Shown: positions 33,101 to 45,100 of the stretch, in pieces
Layout of the letters: each line of letters starts with the position of its first letter
How positions within the stretch are numbered: position 1 is the stretch's first letter
Assembly (NCBI GenBank): GCA_037893225.1
Contig: JAZGUH010000713.1
Coordinates: 1-64,000, forward strand
Reading direction: 5' to 3'
From: Hippasteria phrygiana
Lineage: Eukaryota > Echinodermata > Asteroidea > Valvatida > Goniasteridae
DNA length: 64,000 bases
Program-made: the position numbers and the translations under genes
Notes under the pieces: generated by a model
What the model was told of the DNA's origin: nothing
The model's input: only the letters and a program-made list of their open reading frames with translations
Database searches by the model: none

Positions 33101-36100
33101 TAATGGCGGTTTTGAATGTGTTTTATAACTTTGTCCATGTCTTTGTTACTGGGGCCTAAGGGAGATCAGTGCTAATTCGTGTTGAATGGGATACCAAGTA
33201 TAAATAAATAAATAAAATGAAATATGACAAATTTCCCTCATGAACCAATCAAGTTGGCCTAATTTGAGAATTCTGTGGCTTCTTTGCAAACTCAGGTATT
33301 CAATACTTCACTTGTTTTATTCTCATTTGGGCAAATCTTTCTTCAAACAGTTTAATTCTCTTTCATTCCGCGTCAATAGATTATATAACGTTTTACATAT
33401 CGTGTGGTATTTCCCAGGCCGAGTCAGACCTTATGTCTACTCTATAACGATCAAGTATTCAAAATTGTACCCGAGGCATGTTCCTCATTGAAACAGCTTG
33501 ACAAAAGGCAAACATATTTAATAGGAATCGCTGATGGTGCGTCTTTTTCCCAGGTGTTATGTACCACTGGTAATCAATACCTTTGACATGCATGCAATGC
33601 ATAATAATCGAACTAGTAAGGCCGTACAAATATAAATTATGCCATAATCCAATTCCATTAAGTCAGCTTGTAAAACAATTTTTTATTGGAAATCTAGTCT
33701 CGTGTAAATGAATACAATTACGGTATTAAACAACCTTCCATAAACTTTTGATCACCAATGAGCATAAACTGACACAGCCGTGTGCATGCATACTTGCAGG
33801 GGCTGATGAATTGTCTATGCAGGAGATATTAAATTGTCCATTAGCTCTGTTTTTTTAAATGCCATTTTTTTTTTTTTAAGTTTGCCCCGAACAAGTCTAA
33901 AAGCCACTCAATCAAAGATACAAGAGGGAAGGAAAGAATAACCCATTTGAAGCAGGAAAGAGCGTAAGATGAAGGGAAACAGGCACCGGGCAAAGAATTC
34001 TGGAGAGATACAGAACGAGGGAAAAAGCTATTGGCATAGCTTTTTGTTCTACAAATGTAGAGGTTTTTTTTAGTGGGAACAGGTGGAAACAGAGTTTCTC
34101 CCTAACTGGAGGAACCAAGCCATGAAAATATCTGTAGAACAGACTAGGAGTAATTGCAAGGATAAGCCCAACTTGTCTCTAACCAAATTAGCTTTAAATT
34201 AAACCTTTTTTTTCACTATACACATAGAATATGACACCTGGCTACCTCACACTGTGTTCCTTATTTTAAATTTTTAATAGTACACATTTTAGTTTTTGAC
34301 CTTGAGGTGGGAAACATTACTTTTCATGGCTAAAATATAAAAATTTAATTTCATAAACTGTATATATGTAACTGTATCATATGCCAGAAACAATGACTGG
34401 TTTTTTTCTTCAAGAATGATTATCACACACAGTGAGTAATTTCACTGGCGTACAGGCATAGCATATGTTGCAAAATTCGACTCAGATGCGTTGATTAAAA
34501 TTAACAAAAAGTGACTCAAAATTCAAAGTTTGCTATTCCAAAAGCAACCACTCCTGCACACATTCCTGCGTAATGGGAAATGCTGCAAATGACTAGATCC
34601 GTGGGAAAATAAACTATGCGGATCCATTCACCATATTAATGGTGTCGATCCACAGTTGTGTCTGACATCCGATAGAGTCATCACACCCACAAGTATCAAA
34701 ATGTCAGATACTTGTTTGATACTTGTGGGAGTAATGACTCTATCAGATGTCAGACCTCTACGCATTCAATCTGCAATTATTCATTCATGTCAGAAGCCTG
34801 TGACACAGGCAGATGTGTACGTGCATGCCGGCAATCGAGAAATGTGTACAGTTTGGCAAGGGACCATACAGAAGTAATGAAACGCTTAATTGTAATCTTG
34901 GTGATAATTTCATGTGTGTTAACACATATTTACAGGTTAAAGTAAAGCTGTAATGAAATATTGATACATGTATGCATTTTATTTTTATCAGAGGGATAGC
35001 ATGGGAAGTGGATGGTCTGGGCATGTTTGATGCAAAACAAAAATATACACAGCAATTTTTTTTACGGAACCAAGTTGGCTTTTAAAAGATTGATTTATGT
35101 AAATATTTGTGTATGTGTGTAAATATTTGTGTATGTGTGTACGTGCACTGTATATATCTCCGAGGACAAGAGGAGAAAGGAAACACAAAGAAACCTTTCA
35201 GTCCTCGAACGTAGAGTCTTTTGTTGAAATCGGTCCTCGAACGTAAGGATACGTGCTTAGTCTATGGGGTTTGGTTATATCAAGGGAACAAAAGGAAACA
35301 CAAAGCTTTGTCCTCGGACGTATTAGGGAAGTACGACTGTGTGTACGTGCACTGTATATATCTCCGAGGACAAGAGAAGAAAGGAAACACAAAGAAACCT
35401 TTCAGTCCTCGAACGTAGAGTCTTTTGTTGAAATTGGTCCTCAAACGTAAGGATACGTGCTTAGTCTATGGGGGTTGGTTATATTAAAGGAACAATAGGA
35501 AACACAAAGCATTGTCCTCGGACGTATTGGGGAAGTACGACTGCGTGTAAATATTTGTGTATGTGTGTAAATATTCATGCATTCAAATGCCTCAAGAAAC
35601 CCAAAGTGTATAATATGAATACAAATCAGGTATTCAGTCCATATGGTGCTTTAATGGAATTCATAAATGCCTCAGCGAGTTTCACTATCCCTGTTGGTCT
35701 AGAGCCTGCCACGTGGGTGTGTTTAAACGGTTGTTTAAACACGGCTGGAAGTTGTTTAAACACGGCGCGTCATACAGCTATTCTCAGCCGATACGCAACA
35801 GGGAGAGCGTAGTAGGTGCGCGCACAACTTAGATGTACTGAAATTCATAATGTATTAGACAATGCTAATGCACAAGTATAAAACGCTGCATCTCGTGCAC
35901 GCGACAGACAGGCGCGGAGCGCCTTCACGCGCATGTGTTTTGTACTGAGCAAATGGGAGAAAAAGTGGGGTGAAAAAGCTTTGCATTTTGTCCTTTTTAC
36001 GGGAGGTTTTTGCATTTTTCGTAAGAAGGCATTTATGAATGGGGATAAAAATGTGATGACCCGGTCTTTACCAGTCAATAATAACCTCGAAGGGGCGTGA

Positions 36101-39100
36101 CCGCTGTTAATGGACCTCGCCTTCGGCTCGGTCTATTAACAGCGGTCACGCCCCTCCTCGGTTATTATTGACGTGGTAAAGACCGGGTCATCACACTTTT
36201 ATCCCCTTATTAGGTATTATGCTGGACTTCTTTTTTTTACCTTGACTTTAGTTTCTTTGTTGTTCACTTTCTGATGACCAGTCGTGGTCAGCGGTCCGGC
36301 TTGACTGAAGTTGTGCCCGTTGGCTGTCAGACCATTAGCCACGCCTCCACCTCCGCCCTTGCTCCGCCCATTTTCTGGTGTCTTCCTCCTCTTTCTTGAT
36401 TTTGGTTTGTTCTTGGACAAGATGGTGGCATGGCCATTTTTCTCCGAGGGCAGCAGCATGGTGTACATGCCAGTCTGGCTATGCTCCAGTGATTCTTCAT
36501 TTCCTTTGCTCTGAAAAAAAAAAAAAAAACTTTAATTTTTTTTACAAACTTAACCCTCCCTCTACAGGTATTGGAGCCAACTACCCTATCTATCAAAACC
36601 TATCGAGTGACAGGTTAAGACACACAAGGTGTGGGAGAGGAGAGGATTTGGTTTTTCGATAGGTTGTGATAGTTAGAATAGTAGGAGGGTTAAAGTAAGA
36701 ACGATCATCACGCTGATTTGTACATAAAAGAAAATCGCCATTATCATACAAAATCCTGGGAGGGTGGAGGGGAACTCCCCAGCTTTGGATTGGTCCCCCA
36801 AAAAATCTGGCTCTGTTATGGTTAAGCAAAATCTCTGATCAACAAAATTAGCTGGATTAAGTTTCAAATTTAAGCAAGTTCTTTCTCAAAGGCAAATGAC
36901 AGTGAGATGGAAGGGATGAAGCTGGGGGGGGGGGGGGGGGGCAATTTTTGATAAAAAAATAATTAACAGATGTTTGCTCTACCATATTTGGTGACATAAT
37001 ACTTAATAAAGACAAAACAAATTAAACGCTGAACTAAATGGTTCAAACTTCAAAAGAGTTCAGATTTATGAAAATGAGATTTCAATTGAAAAGAGAAAAA
37101 TTACTGGGTCTGCCTTTTTTAAAAAATGGGTGGGGTTATCGATCTCCCCCATACCAACCTCTTGCTGGTTATTCTCGTTGTCCCCAAACATCTTCTCCAG
37201 AACGAGAAAGGCGAAGATTCCAGCCAGAACCCAAACACCGATCCTCATCTGACCGCTGTGATCATCTACAAAACAAAACAAAGATAATTTCAAACATCTG
37301 TGTATATCACAACTGTGTTTACACAGTGTACAATGCAGGGGGGGGGGGTTATTGAGGTGTTAAGTAGAAAATAGCAGATATTAGCAGTGAACCAGACACA
37401 AGTAACACGCACCACATGCTACTTTGGCTGGTAGCCTGTTTTTGCTAAGCCAATCTTTTTCATGCTTAGCAAAATTCTGTACTTACAGCTCCATGACGGT
37501 TGCCCCTGACCTTTTGCATGAAATTATTTGACTACTCAAAGAACATTTTACATACATGTTCTATTAATTCATAAGCTCGCAATTCTGTTGTTGTTTTTTG
37601 TACTGTGAGCATGACAACTTAAAAAAGGAATGGGTTTACTTTTCCAGCCCTTCCTGATGAAGAATCTACATTTGTGGGTAATATTCTTTATAAAATATGC
37701 ATCAGAGAACCACTGCAGATCATGAAAAATGTAAATTTATGCACAAATGCTTTATATCCTCCGACACCCCTAAAATAAAATATTCACAATGGTGACTAAG
37801 TATGTTGCTGTAGTTGGCACAAATTCTTGGCTTACAGAACCATGAAATCGGGAAGCCAAGCAGATCAAACTGGATTTACCCTGGTCGACGTGAGACCATG
37901 CTTCCGGCATCAGGTGAAGGAACACATCACCAAGCAGTCCGCCCACTGCAAAGCTCAGCAGACATTTGAATCGTGCTGCCCCATCTGAGAAAGAAAGAAA
38001 AGATCACGATGAATTATGTTTGATGAAGCCATTGAATGCACTGATCTGATGAAGAAATTTTGAGGGGGAGATGTCACTACTACATTGGGGAGAAACATGA
38101 GATGGGGATACACATCTCAAAATGGTCTGATCTGACCGACCTCTCATGGGGAGGGGGGGGGGGGGGTCAGGTAACTATCCCTGTGGGAAAACTCCGACCC
38201 CATCTGCACCAATCTTCTCTAGGTGTTGCACAGAGAAGGGGTGGGCTGGGTTTAAACCACGCCTCCCCACATGACAAAGAAAAAACAAAACAAAAAAGAT
38301 GAAAATGACTTTGGCGATTTTGCAGATACCATGCTGAATAATATTATAACAAAATACAACAGTTGTTTGTATGAGCCCTGTCAAATCCAACAAAATCCAA
38401 CTGAAATTTGACTAGAAGTCTGCTTCCACCCTGCTAAATAAGACAAAATCCAGCAGGTAGATTTAGCTTCCACCCTGCCGAATACAACAATATCCAACAC
38501 ACCATGTAGTTTGTGTTGAAAATCCAACAAATTACAACAGCTCCCTACCATTGTTGGATTTTTTCAAAGTGAACAAAGAAACTGGCAGGAGCGGGATTCG
38601 AACCTGCGACCTCCGGGTTACTGCACCGGCGCTCCACCAACTGAGCCACCTTGCCCCACGCTAGCGGTCTCCCAAATTGTCAGCATCTTTGTTCGGGTGG
38701 GCGCTAGTCAGAAGTCATAAACCCAGAATGCCGTATAGCCAGGGATCACACCCAATTTTACGATACAACCCGGGAAGCGACATTGTGGGGATCTCTCAAT
38801 GAGGATACGACTTTGTTAGATTTTGTTAGATTTAGCAGGGTTAGAGTTAAAAACTTGTGTCTATCTCTTTATAATGGGGGAACAAAAACCTATATTAATT
38901 AATTTGGAACATGCAACCATAAGTAAAACTAAACAAGTAAGTAAAATTAAATTTAAGTACATGCAACCCAATAATGATTGTACTTGTAAGAAAAATGGTG
39001 TAAAGAGTACACCGTACATTGATACCAGTAAGGTCAATGTGATTTTTTTAAAATTGTTATGAAAACATGCAATGTCCTCAATGTACAAGCACACGATGTA

Positions 39101-42100
39101 CATTTGTATGGGCTGTTGTCCTTGTTTCACAACTTTACAGTTCAACCGATGTCATGGAATCTGGGCCTTTGACCTGGATTCAGACAGCTGCTATCAGCAG
39201 ATAATGATTCCAATCTGTTTTGATTTGATGACCTCTCTCTTGCTTTTACCAGTGAAACAGCACAGCAAAGGTTAAGAACAATCCTACTCAATTCCAAGTT
39301 GTTATCTGGGTAACTGTTTGTTTTGCAGTTTTGTGTCATTGTACACAAATCTATTGTTCTTATACATGTATGCAGGTCAGGCATGTAGGGCCTACTCCTT
39401 GCAAATACAGGTCTTATTTTGCCTATGGGTGAGAACAAAACAGAGATTAAATGGCGCCACCAACAGTGAGAAAGTGTGTCAGACCTCCCCAGCCCCCCTG
39501 TAATTTGTTTTTGCAGACGAAACATTTTGGGACACCTTTATAGGCAAATTTCAACCCCCCCACAAAAAAATCCTGGATTCGCCCCTGCAGGTAACCTTAA
39601 ATTGTTCTCATGGATACCATATACATGTACATGTATTATTGCACATATAGACGAAACATATACTGTGGTATACTTTTATGTACAGTTTGACATTACAATT
39701 CTAGAATCGCATGTTTCTCAATACCAATTCTCCAATTTTTTTCCGAACATTTGACATGAATATCATGACAGGTCTACATGTACATGTTTGTATTAAAAAG
39801 CCACGTGAGGTACGGAGCTACAAAAAGATAACAAATCAAAGATACAAGGAATTAATATTCCTCTTGAAGCTGGAAAGATCGTATGATGAAGGGAAACATG
39901 CACCAGGCAAAGAATTCCATAGAGATGCAGAACGAGGGAAAAAGCTATTGGCATAGCTTTTCGTTCTACATCTCGGTACAGCTAAAATATATATTGGTGG
40001 AATGAATCATCATACTTTCATTTACCAAAACATGAAACATGTCACTACAATCTACACAGGATTCTGGCGTGTAGGCCTACATGTAGTTGGGTCACTCACC
40101 ATCCAAAACCAGAGTGACACAATTTGATTTAATGAACCTGAAACCAAAAGCAAAACTGATGAACAGCCTGAACCTATGTCTTAAAATTGAACGTCTGGTA
40201 CAGTGTACACAAAACCTTCTAACTCTGGAAATTTGGCCACATAAGAGTGTCATTTTTTTGTTGGGGGGGGGGGGGGGTGTACACTAGCTAATGGAGTTTA
40301 ATTTTGCATTCTTATTTTTTTTTGTGGGGGGGGGGGGAAGAAAGCACAACCGTGTGCAAGACCTGAAATGGCCACTAATAATACACAACCTTTTTAGTTC
40401 TAAGAATTTTAAACAGAGGAGACATCTCCAATGTACATTTTTCAAAATCATTTTTCATTGGCCTTTGAGAAACATTCTACAAGCATTGAAATGTCAGGCC
40501 CTTCTAACTTTGATCAAATACCAGACAGAATGAAAACATCTGCCTCAGGATCTGCATTTCTGGCTAATTCATGGCATTTCCTGGATGATGTCTAGCCAGG
40601 GACGAGCTTGTCAGGTTGTTTACCAGTTGTATTCTGCCTGGGCATGCTCGGTGTTGAAACAAGCTCCCTACAATGAATGAATGCTGAAAGCTGTCTGGTT
40701 GGGACATGAGAGGTCCAGACGGTTGTAAAACCATCATGCACAACCATCACACAGACAAACGCACCCATGTTCATGCGTGCACATGGACAGGCGGTAAATA
40801 ATAGTCGCACATTTCACTGCATACACAATGAATAGCCTGAAGTTTTTTTTAACGATGGATTTTTTTGTTGCAACTCTCTGCAAAATGTTCTGAGAACGTT
40901 GTGAGTACCGGCGTCTTTTTGGATTGAACTGTTACGAAATAATGTACCCTTCAGCAACAATTCTCGGTCACTTTCAAGTTTCAGGACAGGGCCATTTTGG
41001 CTTTAAATGATTTCTAGGGTGCTAATTATAATGAGTAAGGGCCGTACATGTAGTTCCACATGACATGGCAGGGGGCATAAAGGGGGTTTTTCCTTCAGTA
41101 AAGGCACATTGCAAAATGTAACAATTATTCAATATTGGGGGTTCCCGATCCATTATTCCTCCATGCATGACTTCAGAGCTTTACATGCTTCAGAGCTTTA
41201 CATGCAATTAAAGGGAGTTATGGCAACAGAGTTCCAGGTTGTTAGACCAAACCTGGAAGAGCTTGCTTCAGTGCAAAATGCATTTGGTAAATATTTACAA
41301 CGCAGAAGCACATCCCATTGATGAGCACATAGTGATTGGCCATCTGTAGATGCTGCACAACATTTTAGGCACTTTGCATAACTAACACGATAATTCTAAT
41401 ACAACAAGTACATGTACATGTACATGTGCACACATGTGTGCACTGAGTAGGAGCCTTAGCATGTATGGCATCAATAATGGCCTACGTGACCATTTTCAGT
41501 TGTAGTTTGTAGTTCATAGCTCCCCTTGATCTCAGGGGCAACCCTGCCAAGACAAGGTCATGTCATGAAATCACTGCAGCTGGCTTCACTCAGTAGTGTG
41601 CACATGCACCTGTAATGTAGGGAATTATTCCCAAAGTTCAGCAGGAGTGATTTTCATTTTCCAATTCTACTGACCAAGAAAAACTGTTATCAAAAGAGCA
41701 CCTGTCAATTATGAATTGAGAATTCAATGGCTAAAAAAGGAGAGATATCAGTTGAACAATGACAATTTTTTTACAACGGCCTTGACACATTGTATAATGG
41801 CTTCAGTAGAACATGAATAAACACACACCATTTTTATGTTCAGAATAAAAGTTGGGACTTGTGTTAACTATAATAAAACCAGAAAGTTCAAGCCCACATT
41901 TGGATCTTGGTGAGGGAAATATCTACATGTACATGTAGGCCTATTATACGCTGGCTATGTTAAGCTTTGCATGATGACCAGATCAAAGGGCCATGCACTC
42001 AGTTATGACAGGAATGAAGACAACATCTGCAAATGATATTTCTGGAAATTTCCGGGTCAGTCTTTGCTATGCATGTATTGACCACACAGTGCCTGAGGGT

Positions 42101-45100
42101 CAAGTTGGCAGAGCCATCTCTTCAACATGTGAACAACCCATACAACCAAACTGTGCCTGTTCAGTGCATGTCACAAGGAACCAAAATATGCTGACAATGC
42201 AATGTGAAGGCTTTGTAACACAAAGCCCCAGCCTTTTCTGGATTCCTCTCATGTTCACAAATTTGATGAATTACTGGTATTTTCAAGATTCATGTAAAAG
42301 CAAATATTTTGTAACAAATACCTACACATGTACATGTAGCTCTAAAAATGGCATACATGTACATGTACATAATATGTGCAATGAAATGACCAAAGTTCAG
42401 AAAACTGCAGGCCAAAAAGATTTTCCTGCAGGTGCAAGTTACAGTTGGGTGGGATGGGAGGAGGGGTGGGATGGGAGGAGGGGTAGGGGGGCGAGGGGGG
42501 GGGGGGGGCTGGATGTTACAGTGGGGGGAGGGGGGGGGGGGGCGCTCACAGTGATTTTTCTTTATAATGCTATTATTTTCTACGTTTGCAAAATTTTCAG
42601 TGGGGGGGGGGGGGGGGGGCGACCATGATTTTTATGGGGGGCGTGCGCCCCCCAACGCACCCCCTTAGCTATGCCACTGGATGGGGAGGGGTGGGATGGG
42701 GAGGGGTGGGATGGGGAGGGGTGGGATGGGGAGGGGTGGGATGGGGAGGGGAGGGGTGGGAGGAGGGGGTGGGATGGGGAGGGGTGGGATGGGGAGGGGT
42801 GGGTGGGATAGGGAGGGGTGGTGGGATGGGGGTGGGATCGCTATGGGGCTGGGGCTGGGAGGTGGAGGTCGGAGTGGAGGGTCAAGGGGTACAGGGATTG
42901 TAGAACATTGGGAGCAAACCTAACAGCAGATTTTTGTGATGCTGGTGGTAGCAGACGTAACAGTCTGACAGTCCTTTTTGCTTGTTCTGCACATCCATGC
43001 GCGTGTACAATGTAGTTCTGAGCATGCGCACAACTGGTGAGAATATTGGAAAAGGACCATCTCAAAAATCACCTTGGCCGAGTAAGTGACGGATTCATTT
43101 ATCAGCATAAAAAAATGTACACAAATTTGCTGAATTAAAACAAATTAAAGGTCCCATGGAAGATCAAGTTACAATGTACATTGTAGCTTTAAAGTTTAAC
43201 CTTACTTTTACACTTTTAGCGGCATCAGTTTACACTGTTGAGCTAAAACATTAAAACAATGCTGCTGCTATTTTGTACTTAAAAAAACCAAAATAATTAA
43301 CATCCGATGCAACAATTGCTAGGGGGCATCTGGAGGTGCACACATTTTCTAGGGGGTGGGGAAATCACTTTGGGGAGAAAATAAAATAGGCTTAACTTTT
43401 TTTGTGCACAACTGCAATAGAGTGGGGGATCGGGGGGGGGGGGGGGGGGGGGAGAATGATGGCAATTAACTTATGGCAACCTAAAAAAAAAAACTTGTTT
43501 CTCATCAGCGGCCGGGCGAATTTTTCGTGCCGGGTGGATTTTTTGTTATATTTTAAAATTATAAAAGTTAAAATATAAATCTACCGGATTTCCTTTTTGA
43601 AATTTTAAAACATTGAAAATTTTGAATGGCCCTTACTTGACATCAAGTAAATAGTAGTCTCAACCATCAAGCGTAATCATGGTGCCGTAATTTGTGAGAT
43701 TTTGTATCAATTCCCAATGATGGTCGGTCGACCATCGGGAAATACCCGACTTTTTCAAATACTGCCCCCCAATTTTCCAACAATAATGCAGTTAAATAGT
43801 TTACCCAAACCAAACAGCAGTTGTTTTTTTATATTGCAAACAACAAACTATTCTGACTAGGAAAAAAGGTAGTATAATTTAACGTCTGTGGCTGTTTGCC
43901 GTTTATTGATGTACAGTAGCGTCCCATTGTTCAGTCACAAGACAGATTGTTTTTCGAATCATTAAACTTGGGTTTCAGAACCGCGACGACCATCTGCAGG
44001 CCAGGAATTTATCATCGATGACGAATAGCGCAGAGTTACGCGAATTAGCATCTTTTACATAACTCCAAATTATCAAGAATGAAAAGATGAATAAAACTTG
44101 TTAATTCTGTTTGGAAATGACTAAAAGTTGATAATGCATGTGTTAGTGATCAGTATCGAATATTTGTTAAAGCGATATTCTGCGAAACCAGTAACCACAA
44201 CACTGAGTTCATATCAATAGTGACCACACAAATCCCAAATCTAAACCTAACCCTATAGTGCTTAAGCACCCCTCCCCATAAACAAATCGTCTCCCCCAGT
44301 CGCCCCCACCACTGTAATTTTCGCAAACGGAGAAAATAATGTTATAATACTTTGACCCCCCCCCCCAAAAAAAAGAAATCGCCCCCTATGGATAGAGCCC
44401 TGGCTACGCCGCTGCCCTGGATGGAAGGTCTCAATCAACCATTCCCGGTCTACATTTCAATCAAACATTCTCTGTCTATATTTGACACAAGTAGCGACCA
44501 CGAGCTGCCATTTCTTTACGTAAAATATAAACTGTAGTTGTAGTTAGCAAATCGTCTTAGAAATACATTTGGAAAGTGACTCCCGTGCACTTATTTTAGC
44601 GTTTTTATGAATGAAGCTTGTGATATACATTTATTCCCCAGTCACATTAGTCACATTAGTCATCTTGCAAAATACAATACAAAAAAATACCAGATTCTGT
44701 AGGTACCTAGCATTAATTATTCAATAAAGCTTGTAAACTCACAAACCACAATACATGTAGATCAATTGTTGGCTGTGTACAAATTTGTTGGGGAATCACT
44801 AATATATTTTTTTTCATGTAAATTCAATGTAAATTCAGTGTAAAATGTTTCTGAGTTCCAAACTCATCTTCAAAAAAAATATTAACACTACATGACTATT
44901 AATAATGGAAAGATTTTACTTTATACCCCCACCAAAAGCAGTTAGGATTCATGTTGTAATCATCTGAATATTCTCACCGACTCATCAGCGCAGCAGCCCC
45001 CAGTACAAACCCACCCCTTCCCATGTTCCCTTCTCGCTGGAGAATAAAAAATTAAAATATTAAAATTCACCTCCATTATTGTGAATATCAGGTCCAACAT

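Noticed and set aside
38583..38660. Functional tRNA gene
   Set aside because: There are mismatches in the anticodon and T stems, and position 33 is not U. It is better explained as a tRNA-derived SINE or pseudogene.
41993..42628. 211-aa plus-strand open frame
   Set aside because: Half of it is poly-Gly from poly-G tracts. There is no domain, and it is antisense to ZIP13 intron 1.
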